Shown piece by piece: positions 38,251 through 46,090 of a stretch of 64,000 nt of DNA. The DNA lies in assembly GCF_014837295.1 (NCBI RefSeq), contig NZ_JACYHB010000014.1:57088-121087 (forward strand), given 5' to 3'. Within the stretch, counting starts at the first letter, position 1. Each line of letters opens with the position of its first letter. Source of the stretch: Cellulosimicrobium arenosum (GTDB lineage Bacteria; Actinomycetota; Actinomycetes; Actinomycetales; Cellulomonadaceae). The position numbers were made by a program, and so were the translations under genes. The notes beneath the pieces are model-generated. The model saw only the letters and a program-made list of their open reading frames with translations. It did not search any database and had not been told where the DNA came from.

Positions 38251-41200
38251 CGCTCCCACCTCCGGTCGGTCCGCAGGCCGAGGCGCTCGCGGTCGACGAG
38301 CAGCTCGTGGCGCAGGCGCCGCAGCAGCGGGTCGGTCAGGCGGCGGACGAGGTCGTCGAGGGTCGCCTCGTCCGTCGCGACGCGCGTGGCGCCGGACGCC
38401 GCCGCCTGCGGTGCGGCCGCGGAGTCCGCGCGCGCAGGCACCTGGGGAGTCGGCGGGCTCGGCGGTGCCGCCGCGGCGGGCGCCGGCACCGGCGCGGGAG
38501 CCGCGGGAGCAGCCGGAGCCGCAGGTGCCGGCTGTGCGGCACGGACCGCGAGCGACGGGAGCACGGGCGTCGTGGGGGGCACGAGCGGGGTGGGCACCGA
38601 CGGCGCCGACCGTGCCGCCGGGGCGAGCGCCGCGAGGTGCCCGACGCCGCCGTCCGCCACGTCCGCGCCGTGCGGTTCCAGCAGTGCCTGGGGCGGTGCG
38701 AGCGCCGCCGAGACCGCGCGGGGTGCGGCCGCGGCCTGCCCCGCCGTGCCACGGTGACCGCCGAGCGCCGAGCGCAACCGTCGAGGTGTCGTCGTCGCGG
38801 CCGTCCAGTCCCGCGCGCGGGCGACGACCGGACCCTGCGCGACGGACGCGTGGAGAGTGGCGACCGGGCCGACCGGGCCGACCGGGTCCGTGGGGTCGGC
38901 CTGGCTGCGCGCCTCCGGCCACGAGCTGCTCACGACCGGGACCCGCACCGGTGCCGGCGCGGGCCGCGTGGCCGTTCCACCTGACGACGACCGCTGCGCC
39001 AGGACCGGGCGGGCGGACCTCGTCGGTGCCGCGCGACCCGTCGCAACGAGCCCGACGTCGGCGGGCCGGCCGGGCACGTGCGGCGCGACGTCGGTCAGCG
39101 GGCCACGGGACGACGCGGCGCCGGTGGTCGCCTCGACCGGGATGCGCTGCGTGACGGGAGTGCCGTCCGCGAGCGTCCTCGGCGGTGCCACGGGCGAGCC
39201 CTCGCCATGGGCCGCCGAGCGTCGTACCCGCGCGAGCCCCGGAGCGGGACGGGTCCCCGGGCCCGGGACCACGAGGCTCTCTCTCGAGCGCTGGACCTCG
39301 ACCGAGGCACCTCCCGTGACCGTGCTCCCGCCGGCCCCGCGCGGGAGGCCGGCCGTCGGGGCACCAGCAGAAGCACTGGTGCCGGTGCCGGTGCCGGTGC
39401 CGGTGCCGGTGCCGGTGCGTGAGACGACGACGGGGAAGGCGGGGATGCTGGCACTCGGCGGTGACACGATCGTGCCTGCGGTCGCGGATGCGTCGGGCGC
39501 CGAACGACGGCTGCGCGGTTCGAGCACTCGGTCCGGCACGGCGTCGCGGGGTTCGGGGGTCGCGAGCGGCGCCGACGTGGCGGCGACGCGCGACACCGGG
39601 ATCGACGTGGCCGGAGCGTTCGGCGCCGGGGCCGACCCGGGTGCCGCGGCAGCGGGCGGCACCGGGAGCCCGGACGCGCGCTGGACGCTGCGGCCCTCGG
39701 CCGCGGAGGGTGCTCGTCGACTCGGGGAGGCGGCTGGACGCGGCACCGTACCGGCCCGCGTCGAGAAGGTCGCCGTCTCGACCGCGGGGGCGACGGTCGA
39801 CCTGTTGCCGAGCACCGGCACGTCGCCGGCGACGTCCGGTGCCACGACCCGACTCACGAACACTGCCGTTCCTGGGCTCGTCGCGTCCGACGGCGGAGAC
39901 GTGGGTACTCCGGACGACTCCCCGCGCGCGTCCTCGACCGGTCCCGCGGCGACCGAGAGCCGTTCGGCCGTCGCCGTTCCGGGTGGAGTCGGTCCGGGCG
40001 TGGCAGGTCCGGGTGCAGCCGGTCCGGGCGCGGCCGGTCCGGGCGTGGCCGGTCCGGGCGTGGCCGGTCCGGGCTCGGCAGGTCCGGGCTCGGCCGGTGC
40101 CACCGGTGCGAGGGTGCCGGTCGTCGGGGCCAGCACGTGCGTGTCGTCGTCCCCGGCGCGCGCAGAACGCTGCACGGCGCCGAGCGTCGGCACGTCCGGG
40201 CTCTCCGCAGGCGACGGCGCCGACGGTGCGGGACGGGACGCGGAGGCGGCCACGGCAGTGCGTCCCGGTCCGGAGGACGTCGGCTCGCCGTCGCTGGCAG
40301 GGGACGCCTGAGGGGGCGCGACGTCCGCTCCGGCCGGTCCGGGGGCGACGACGGGTGCCGCGGGCGACCGGCCGAGCGACAGCTCGGCCGCTGTCATCGG
40401 TGCGCCGAGGCCGAGCCGGCGGGTCGCCCCGGGTCCCGTGGCCCTCTGCACCGGCGCAGGCACACCCACGAGCCGCTCGGGTACCTCGAGCCTCTGGGGT
40501 ACGTCGAGCCTCTGGGGTGCGTCGAGCCTCTGGGGTACGTCGAGCCCGCCGGGCGCACGCGGGACGCCAGGCGTGGCGGGGAGGCCGACGTCGCCCGGTG
40601 CGGCAGCGCTGCTCGACGCGGCAGCGGTGCTCGGCGAGTCGTGCTCCACCCCGCCGGGAGCTGCTCTGAGCGGCACGACGATCCCGCTCCCGTCCGAGAA
40701 CCCCGCCTCGGCGAGGACCGGGACGGGAGGACCGACGGCGGGGGCGACGTCGGGCATCGACGGGCGTGGCGAGCCGACCGTGCGCTGCACGGTCTGTCCA
40801 CCGGCCACGCGCCCTCCCGTGACCGTCGGCGGCGTCAGGGCTGCGGGCGCGTCGGGTGCCCCGGGGGCCCCGATCGGGGCGTGCGCGATCGCGAGTCCGG
40901 CCGGTGGCGCGGCGGGCGGGGAGGGCTCGACAGGTGCGTGCGCGGTATCGAGCCCGGCCGGTGCCGCGGGCGGCGGCGCGGAAGAGAAGAGGGTCGAGGG
41001 AGGTGCAGGAGGCGTGACCGTGGGTGCCGTGCCCGTGGGTGCCGTGACGGTGGGGGATGTGACCGTGCGGTCGGCCGCCGTGCGGGCCACGACGACCGGC
41101 CGGCTCGCCGGCAGGCGGTCCATCACGGAGGCGGCGCTGGTCAGCGGGGTGGAACGTCGCGGCACGGCCGGGCCGGGCAAGGCCGCCGCCGCTTCTACGG

Positions 41201-41570
41201 GCGCGGGTTCCGCGGGTGCGACCTCGGGCATCAGGAGCGCGAGCTCGTCGTCGGACGAGACGACGACCCGCTGCACCTGCCGCGCCCCGTCGCCGTCCAC
41301 GACTCCCGACGGCGCACGGTGGTCCACCGCGTGCCCCATGGACCCGACGAACGTCGGGTTCGACCATGACGCGAGGGACGACGCGAACTCGGTCGGCGCC
41401 GTCGTCGTCCGGAGATCTCCCAGCGTGCGCTGCAGGGGTGGGACGAAGGCCCACCCCACGTGCGGTCTCGCGCTCGCGGGACCGGCCGGACCGGCGTCGG
41501 GCACGGTGGCCGTGCCGGATCCCGCCGACGCCCCCGGCCGTGCCGCCCGGCGGCTCCACGGCCAGCGCAC
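38247..41570 (-). CDS. Very long Pro/Ala-rich injection-cluster protein with repeated VQR-type motifs
   Basis: 1107 residues from a GTG. The N-terminal 90 residues look folded (HVGWAFVPPLQRTLGDLRTT, SLASWSNPTFVGSMGHAVDHRAPSGVV) and the C-terminal 60 are helical (ATLDDLVRRLTDPLLRRLRHELLVDRERLGL). The ~950 residues between are disordered Pro, Ala, Val and Thr, broken by VQR, VSR, AQR and VAR motifs at irregular intervals. It contains several DNA tandem repeats. Position between the tube genes suggests a structural, cargo or tape-measure-like role, but no function is known to me. Confidence 0.7.
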   Translation of the reverse strand: MRWPWSRRAARPGASAGSGTATVPDAGPAGPASARPHVGWAFVPPLQRTLGDLRTTTAPTEFASSLASWSNPTFVGSMGHAVDHRAPSGVVDGDGARQVQRVVVSSDDELALLMPEVAPAEPAPVEAAAALPGPAVPRRSTPLTSAASVMDRLPASRPVVVARTAADRTVTSPTVTAPTGTAPTVTPPAPPSTLFSSAPPPAAPAGLDTAHAPVEPSPPAAPPAGLAIAHAPIGAPGAPDAPAALTPPTVTGGRVAGGQTVQRTVGSPRPSMPDVAPAVGPPVPVLAEAGFSDGSGIVVPLRAAPGGVEHDSPSTAAASSSAAAPGDVGLPATPGVPRAPGGLDVPQRLDAPQRLDVPQRLEVPERLVGVPAPVQRATGPGATRRLGLGAPMTAAELSLGRSPAAPVVAPGPAGADVAPPQASPASDGEPTSSGPGRTAVAASASRPAPSAPSPAESPDVPTLGAVQRSARAGDDDTHVLAPTTGTLAPVAPAEPGPAEPGPATPGPATPGPAAPGPAAPGPATPGPTPPGTATAERLSVAAGPVEDARGESSGVPTSPPSDATSPGTAVFVSRVVAPDVAGDVPVLGNRSTVAPAVETATFSTRAGTVPRPAASPSRRAPSAAEGRSVQRASGLPVPPAAAAPGSAPAPNAPATSIPVSRVAATSAPLATPEPRDAVPDRVLEPRSRRSAPDASATAGTIVSPPSASIPAFPVVVSRTGTGTGTGTGTGTSASAGAPTAGLPRGAGGSTVTGGASVEVQRSRESLVVPGPGTRPAPGLARVRRSAAHGEGSPVAPPRTLADGTPVTQRIPVEATTGAASSRGPLTDVAPHVPGRPADVGLVATGRAAPTRSARPVLAQRSSSGGTATRPAPAPVRVPVVSSSWPEARSQADPTDPVGPVGPVATLHASVAQGPVVARARDWTAATTTPRRLRSALGGHRGTAGQAAAAPRAVSAALAPPQALLEPHGADVADGGVGHLAALAPAARSAPSVPTPLVPPTTPVLPSLAVRAAQPAPAAPAAPAAPAPVPAPAAAAPPSPPTPQVPARADSAAAPQAAASGATRVATDEATLDDLVRRLTDPLLRRLRHELLVDRERLGLRTDRRWER
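39378..39419. repeat. Seven tandem 6-bp units in the Pro/Ala gene
   Basis: GGTGCC repeats six times, the seventh unit ending GGTGCG. On the coding strand it gives alternating Gly-Thr. The 6-base unit means copy-number change keeps the frame. Confidence 0.9.
39990..40098. repeat. 15-bp tandem repeats in the Pro/Ala gene
   Basis: About seven imperfect copies of GGTCCGGGCGTGGCC. They encode repeated PGPAT/PGPAA/PGPAE pentapeptides, a stretch typical of extended spacer regions. Confidence 0.85.
40479..40552. repeat. 18-bp tandem repeats in the Pro/Ala gene
   Basis: Four copies of a unit close to GGTACGTCGAGCCTCTGG, encoding LDVPQR / LDAPQR / LEVPER hexapeptides. The QR pair echoes the VQR motifs elsewhere in the protein. 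Confidence 0.85.
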
Positions 41571-41573
41571 GCC

Positions 41574-41732
41574 TCAGCCCCCCTCGGACAGGCGCGTGTT
41601 GATCTTCGAGATCTCGCGCACGTACCGCTGCCGGACGCCGTGCTCGAGGTCGAGGATGTCGTCCGGCGACCAGTGGAAGTGGAAGGCGACGTACGCGATC
41701 TCCTCGTACAGCCGGTCGGTCGCGTACGTCAC
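41574..41732 (-). CDS. DUF6760-like small injection-cluster protein
   Basis: 52 residues from a GTG that overlaps the previous stop (GTGA). The sequence VTYATDRLYEEIAYVAFHFHWSP followed by DDILDLEHGVRQRYVREISKIN matches the small conserved proteins found beside tail-assembly genes in actinobacterial contractile systems (DUF6760 type). It resembles the second product of tail-assembly gene pairs in phages, but no frameshift is needed here. Confidence 0.82.
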   Translation of the reverse strand: MTYATDRLYEEIAYVAFHFHWSPDDILDLEHGVRQRYVREISKINTRLSEGG

Positions 41733-42193
41733 GATTCCCCCAGGCGGCCGCCGGCGAGGTCGATGGTGAAGCGGTGCGAGCACTCGGGGCACGTGACCGC
41801 AGCCTTCGTGTGGCCCTCGGCGTTGACCCGGCGGTAGAAGTCCTGCAGGAACGCGACGTCGGACGCGAACATGTTCTCCACGACGTTCGTGGAGATGCTC
41901 GACATCGAGCCCAGCGAGGTGATGACCCGGCTGAGCAGGACGACCGTGGTGAACGCGGCGTTCTCCTGCACGCGCGAGTCGTACAGCGGCAGCAGCTCGT
42001 CACGGGCCGTGGCGAGGCGCATGGTGCCGCGGGTGTGGCGCACCCCGTCGGCGTCGACGAACCCGCGCGGGAGCTCGAAGTCGAACTCCGTGCGCAACGG
42101 CGCGGGCGTCCCCGACGACCGCCCGGCGCCGGGCGTCTCCTGCTCGCCCGGCGCGTCGCGGTCCAGGGTCTCGAGGGCTGGACCGCGCTGCAT
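41729..42193 (-). CDS. Tail assembly-like protein with Cys-x-x-Cys motif
   Basis: 154 residues. The middle is conserved among injection clusters (TEFDFELPRGFVDADGVRHTRGTMRLATARDELLPLYDSRVQENAAFTTVVLLSRVITSLG). It ends with a half zinc-ribbon (VTCPECSHRFTIDL). It probably helps assemble or cap tube and sheath. Its ATG shares a base with the stop of tube 1 (TGATG), so translation is coupled. Confidence 0.8.
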   Translation of the reverse strand: MQRGPALETLDRDAPGEQETPGAGRSSGTPAPLRTEFDFELPRGFVDADGVRHTRGTMRLATARDELLPLYDSRVQENAAFTTVVLLSRVITSLGSMSSISTNVVENMFASDVAFLQDFYRRVNAEGHTKAAVTCPECSHRFTIDLAGGRLGES

Positions 42194-42639
42194 CAGGCCA
42201 CCGTCATCTCGTCGTAGGAGACGGTGAACTTCTCGGTGGCCGGCTCCGTGGCCCCTGCCTTCATCGCGGAGACCTCGACGCTCGACACCCAGCAGTTCGT
42301 GAAGTTGTACGACTGCAGCGTGGTGCCCGCGTAGTCGAGGAAGGCGACCGACGCGGTCTTGCGGGACCCCTTCACGTCGCCCGCCATGACGGTCTTGAGC
42401 CAGTCCGAGATCGTCTTGCTGTCGGTGAGCCCGCGCGTCACCGTGAACTCGCCGGCCTTCGGCCGTCCGATGAGGTTGCGGACCACGTACTTGCCGTCGG
42501 ACGTCTGCTGCTTGTGCTCGATCTTCTCGACCTCGGCCTTGATGCCGCTGACCTCGACGACCTTCGGGACCTGGATCCCGTCGATCGTCACGATGAACCC
42601 GTTCGCGGCGGACGAGTCGAGGGGGTCGGCGAGTGGCAT
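42193..42639 (-). CDS. Inner tube protein 1 (Afp1-like)
   Basis: 148 residues. The gp19/Hcp-like fold shows NGFIVTIDGIQVPKVVEVSGIKAEVEKIEHKQQTSDGKYVVRNLIGRPKAGEFTVTRGL and ending ATEKFTVSYDEMTV. It stacks as hexamers to form the main inner tube. AAGGAG lies 6 bases before the ATG. It follows the sheath gene by 44 bases, the usual order. Confidence 0.9.
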   Translation of the reverse strand: MPLADPLDSSAANGFIVTIDGIQVPKVVEVSGIKAEVEKIEHKQQTSDGKYVVRNLIGRPKAGEFTVTRGLTDSKTISDWLKTVMAGDVKGSRKTASVAFLDYAGTTLQSYNFTNCWVSSVEVSAMKAGATEPATEKFTVSYDEMTVA

Positions 42640-42683
42640 GATGCGCTCCTTGTGTGCGGTGGATGTCAGGAAGGCCGGTCGCG

Positions 42684-44249
42684 CTACTCGGCGACGAGGC
42701 TCGTGCCGCCCGAGAACTGGGACAGCTGGAAGATGACGAACTCCGCGGGCTTCACCGGGGCGATCCCGACCTGGCACACGACCTGGCCGGCGTCGATGCC
42801 CTCGGCCGGGTTGGTCTCGGAGTCGCACTTGACGAAGAACGCCTCGTCGGGCGTGAGCCCGAACAGCGCGCCCTTGCGCCACTCGTTGACGAGGAAGCTC
42901 GCGATCGTGCGGCGGATCCGCGCCCACAGCGCCGGGTCGTTGGGCTCGAACACGACCCACTGCGTCCCGACGAGGATGGACTCCTCGAGGTAGTTGAACA
43001 GGCGTCGCACGTTGATGTAGCGCCACGCCGGGTCGGACGAGAGGGTGCGCGCACCCCACGCCCGCACGCCCCTGCCGGGGAAGGCGCGGATGCAGTTGAT
43101 CCCGACCGGGTTGAGCAGGTCGTTCTCCGCGCGGGTGATGTTCGTCTGCAGGGTGATCGCACCGCGGACGACCTCGTTCGCCGGCGCCTTGTGCACGCCG
43201 CGCTCGCCGTCGTTGCGCGCCCACAGGCCCGCCATGTGCCCCGACGGCGGAGCGAACACGTTGGTCCCCGACAGCGGGTCGAAGATCTTCACGTACGGCC
43301 AGTAGAGGGTCGCGTACTTCGAGTCGTAGCCGGCTCCGGAGACGCGCCACTCCTTGACCTGCTGGGCGTTCAGACCGGGCGGCGGGTCGAGGATCGCCAT
43401 GCGGTCGCCCATGAGCTCGCAGTGCGCGATCATCGCGAGCTGGACGGCCTGGAACGTCTCCAGGTCGATCGCGTCCTGCTCGAGCGCCGCGACGAGGTCG
43501 GGGACCGCGACGATCGTGACGTCGTCGATCGCCTCGAGGCCGCTGAAGCCCGTGCGGTCGGCCGCGTCGCCGATGTAGTCCTCGGCACCGAGGTCGTCCG
43601 TCGACGGCGGCTCGGGCTCGGGCTCGGGTGCCACGAGCTCGACGGCGCCCTTGTCCGGCTTCATGAGCGCGCTGCCCTGGGCGACCTCCTCGATCATGAT
43701 GATCTTCGAGTCCGCCTTCACCTTCGTCGCGACGTTGTCCGCGCCGCGCTTGGTCGTGACGTTGTCGAAGGACTCCGCCTCCTTGCCGTCGACCTTGATC
43801 ACGAGCTTGAACTGGTCGTCGGGCGCGGAGTCGCCGCCGGCGTCCGCGACCTCGACGGAGATCTTCTTCGGCTTGCCGGACGTGGTGCCGTCGAGCGCGG
43901 TGACCCGGTAGCCGCCCAGGGCCGCCACCGGCGGTCCCGCGAGCGCCTTCGGGGCGTTCTTGCCACGGCCCGACGACGCGGGCGCCGCCCCGCCGATCCG
44001 GACCACGTAGCAGTTGCCGCCGCCGTTGAGGAAGTACCCGTACACCGAGTGCGCGAGGTACGAGCCGGGTACGAAGTCACCGAACGTCTGCGAGAACTGG
44101 GACCAGTTGGACACGAGCGTCGGCTCGTTCACCGGACCCTTGGCCGCGAGTCCGACGAACGCCGCGACCGACGTACCGACCCCCTCGATGGGCCGGGAGC
44201 CGGCCTCGACCTCTTCCACATACACGCCGGGAGAGAGATACGTCGTCAT
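42684..44249 (-). CDS. Contractile sheath protein
   Basis: 521 residues. Sheath hallmarks: the N-terminal linker arm TYLSPGVYVEEVEAGSRPIEGVGTSVAAFVGLA, the core GNCYVVRIGG, and the conserved C-terminal part with NPVGINCIRAFPGRGVRAWGARTLSSDPAWRYINVRRLFNYLEESI and the final APVKPAEFVIFQLSQ. It encloses the tube and contracts to drive it out. AGGAGG precedes the ATG. This is the first gene of the operon here; nothing of the cluster remains upstream. Confidence 0.93.
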   Translation of the reverse strand: MTTYLSPGVYVEEVEAGSRPIEGVGTSVAAFVGLAAKGPVNEPTLVSNWSQFSQTFGDFVPGSYLAHSVYGYFLNGGGNCYVVRIGGAAPASSGRGKNAPKALAGPPVAALGGYRVTALDGTTSGKPKKISVEVADAGGDSAPDDQFKLVIKVDGKEAESFDNVTTKRGADNVATKVKADSKIIMIEEVAQGSALMKPDKGAVELVAPEPEPEPPSTDDLGAEDYIGDAADRTGFSGLEAIDDVTIVAVPDLVAALEQDAIDLETFQAVQLAMIAHCELMGDRMAILDPPPGLNAQQVKEWRVSGAGYDSKYATLYWPYVKIFDPLSGTNVFAPPSGHMAGLWARNDGERGVHKAPANEVVRGAITLQTNITRAENDLLNPVGINCIRAFPGRGVRAWGARTLSSDPAWRYINVRRLFNYLEESILVGTQWVVFEPNDPALWARIRRTIASFLVNEWRKGALFGLTPDEAFFVKCDSETNPAEGIDAGQVVCQVGIAPVKPAEFVIFQLSQFSGGTSLVAE

Positions 44250-44492
44250 GTCGTCGTCGCCTCCTAGAGAACACGCTGGTGAAGACAGCGTGGCCCGGCA
44301 GTGGCGTCGTGTTCAGGGCCGGTCGGCTACCTGGCAGGGCAGAGCGCGCTGCCCGATCGGGCGGTGCAGGCGGCGGTGGCGAAAACCCCCCGGTTCGCGC
44401 TCTGCGGCGGCAGAGTTTCCGGACGCTCGTTCTGCGACGGTTTCTACCCGGCGTGTGAGTTACGACGCTCGATGGCGTGGTTCTTGGATCGA
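44250..44492. other. Boundary region between injection operon and island, with repeats at a probable transposon end
   Basis: No gene is supported in these 243 bases. On the - strand, GAAACCGTCGCAGAACG and GAAACTCTGCCGCCGCAGAG are diverged copies, as seen in transposase-binding ends of TnsB-type elements; they lie just past the end of the ATPase remnant. The sheath promoter must lie here or is lost. Confidence 0.4.
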
Positions 44493-44640
44493 TCAGTGGC
44501 CGATGAGGAGAGTTTCTCGGGCGGCGTCGACGATCTCGGGGGTGAGCACGTGGAGGTCGTTGACCTGCTGGATGCGTTCGATCTGGGTGGCGAGGCGGTC
44601 GAGGACCCGGAAGTTGCCGGCGGTGATGCGGGTCCTGCGC
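44493..44640 (-). pseudogene. 3-prime remnant of a TniB/IstB-like transposition ATPase
   Basis: Only the last ~47 codons remain, in an open frame ending at 44493. The residues RITAGNFRVLDRLATQIER and VNDLHVLTPEIVDAARETLLIGH match the C-terminal lid of AAA ATPases that accompany DDE transposases. No Walker motifs are present because everything upstream is replaced by copper-protein sequence on the opposite strand. This marks a deletion or recombination scar. Confidence 0.7.
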
Positions 44641-44788
44641 GCAGAGCTGCACGCGTGCGTGGCGGTGTGCGTCGCGTGCGGGGCCAAGTGTGAGTAGCAC
44701 GCAGATGCACGAGCACTGCGCGGTGTGCGCGCGCTCGTGCCGGGCGTGCGAGCAGGCGTGCCGAGAGCTTCTGTCCGCGCTCGGATGA
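44635..44788 (+). pseudogene. Broken DUF326-type four-helix copper-storage protein
   Basis: The frame reading RAELHACVAVCVACGAKCE ends in TAG at 44695. A different frame from 44702 then reads QMHEHCAVCARSC and RACEQACRELLSALG to a TGA at 44786. The Cys spacing is that of Csp/DUF326 copper-binding helices. The 5-prime end is missing at the same place where the ATPase remnant breaks off. A stop plus a frame change show it is no longer functional. Confidence 0.7.
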
Positions 44789-44808
44789 GCCCGTGGCGAG
44801 GGCTGGTC

Positions 44809-44839
44809 TTGGAAGAACTGCGGGGGCAGTGGTTAGGCT
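44809..44839 (+). promoter_or_regulatory. Possible MerR-type promoter before the DUF6153 gene
   Basis: TTGGAA (44809) and TAGGCT (44834) are 19 bases apart, the long spacer used by MerR-family activated promoters. The spacer holds the dyad ACTGC-GGGG-GCAGT (44817-44830). The -10 is poor, so this is tentative. Confidence 0.35.
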
Positions 44840-44848
44840 GACCGGGAC

Positions 44849-45289
44849 ATGAACCTCATGGCATCGTTCCGCTCGCTGCTCGCCGGTCGCCGGCGAGGGC
44901 TTTCGGGTGCCCTGCTGATCGCGGCGCTCCTGCTGGGCGTCGTGACGATGCATGCGATGAGCGGGTCGGCCAACACGCACGTGGGTCCCGCGGCGGCGAT
45001 CATGGCCAGCCCCGATCACCACGACGCCCCGACCTCAGAGGTCGGGGCGCAGGAGACCGGGGCGCACGGACACGACGCGCCGGGCGGGTGCACCGACTGC
45101 GGGGGCCACGAGATGGCGTCTGCCATGTGCTTGATGGTGCTGGTCGCGCTGCTGGCCTTCACCCGCCCGGGAGCGAGCCTGCTGGCGCGTCTTGCTCCGG
45201 TGTGGTCGCCCCTGGTCGAGGCTCGCTGGACGCCGACGGTCGCCGGTGCCGCACCGTCGCTGTACGTCCTGGGGATCTCTCGAACGTAG
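44849..45289 (+). CDS. DUF6153-family membrane protein, metal-rich loop
   Basis: 146 residues. A membrane helix (LLIAALLLGVVTMHAMSG) is followed by an external loop rich in His, Cys and Met (DHHDAPTSE, GHEMAS, CTDCGG), then a second helix (MCLMVLVALLAFT) and a C-terminal tail. DUF6153 proteins occur in actinobacterial copper islands; metal binding by the loop is an inference. It precedes the DUF305 gene by 98 bases with no clear hairpin. Confidence 0.75.
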   Translation: MNLMASFRSLLAGRRRGLSGALLIAALLLGVVTMHAMSGSANTHVGPAAAIMASPDHHDAPTSEVGAQETGAHGHDAPGGCTDCGGHEMASAMCLMVLVALLAFTRPGASLLARLAPVWSPLVEARWTPTVAGAAPSLYVLGISRT

Positions 45290-45387
45290 GAACCACACGC
45301 CGTCGACGCGCGCGTCGACCGTTTCATGCCCCCTTCTTGTGGGGCCCGTGTGTGGTTTCTAGGTGCTGACTTGAGAGGTCCTTTCCC

Positions 45388-46023
45388 ATGAACTTCAAGC
45401 GTGTGCTTGTTCCGGCGATCGCGCTGGTTACCGCCGCGAGTCTCGCGGCGTGCTCGAACGACGACGAGCCCGGGCACGACATGGCGTCGATGTCCTCGAC
45501 CGAGGCCGGGGAGCAGGAGAGCCCGGCAGAGGGCGACTGGTTCAACCAGCAGGACGTCGACTTCGCCCGGATGATGGTTCCTCACCACGAGCAGGCGATC
45601 GAGATGTCCGACGTCATCGTGGCCAAGGAGGGCGTCGACCCTCAGATCGTCGACCCTCAGATCACCGACCTGGCGAACCAGATCAAGGACGCCCAGGGAC
45701 CCGAGATCGAGCAGCTGACGACCTGGCTCGGGGAGTGGGGCTCGCCGCTTCCGGAGTTCGACTCGATGGACTCCATGGACCACGGGTCCATGGACGGGAT
45801 GATGAGCGACGAGGACATGCAGGCCCTGCAGGACGCGCAGGGCGCCGAGGCAGGGCGCCTGTTCCTCGAGCAGATGATCGTCCACCACCAGGGCGCCATC
45901 GAGATGGCTCAGACCGAGGTGGACGAGGGCAAGAACGAGGACGCCGTCGCGATGGCGCAGCAGATCGTCGACACCCAGCAGGCCGAGATCTCCACCATGG
46001 AAGACCTGCTCGCCTCGTTGTGA
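45388..46023 (+). CDS. DUF305 lipoprotein (CopM-like)
   Basis: 211 residues. A lipoprotein signal (TAASLAAC) places it on the outside of the membrane. Two DUF305 repeats follow, each with the metal-binding MMVPHHEQAIEM / MIVHHQGAIEM motif. A Met/Asp/His linker (DSMDSMDHGSMDGMMSDEDM) is likely another copper site. The family is exported copper/silver-binding protein. A small internal duplication VDPQIVDPQI is unusual. GAGAGG upstream supports the ATG. Confidence 0.88.
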   Translation: MNFKRVLVPAIALVTAASLAACSNDDEPGHDMASMSSTEAGEQESPAEGDWFNQQDVDFARMMVPHHEQAIEMSDVIVAKEGVDPQIVDPQITDLANQIKDAQGPEIEQLTTWLGEWGSPLPEFDSMDSMDHGSMDGMMSDEDMQALQDAQGAEAGRLFLEQMIVHHQGAIEMAQTEVDEGKNEDAVAMAQQIVDTQQAEISTMEDLLASL

Positions 46024-46090
46024 CCCTCGCCCCGCGGCGCGTGCACTGCGTCGCGCACGCACCGCGGGTCCTTTCCGAAGGACTGCCTCG

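Noticed and set aside
39378..39419. 6-bp repeat as a phase-variation switch
   Set aside because: The 6-base unit preserves the reading frame, so it can change length but not turn the gene off.
38250..42003. Long upstream extension of the tube 2 frame (1400 codons in all)
   Set aside because: The extension is a shadow of the Pro/Ala gene; the tube fold begins at the ATG at 38250.
44301..44693. 130-codon + strand open frame at the island edge
   Set aside because: No homology; it runs across the ATPase remnant and the scar and is out of phase with the copper-protein remnant.
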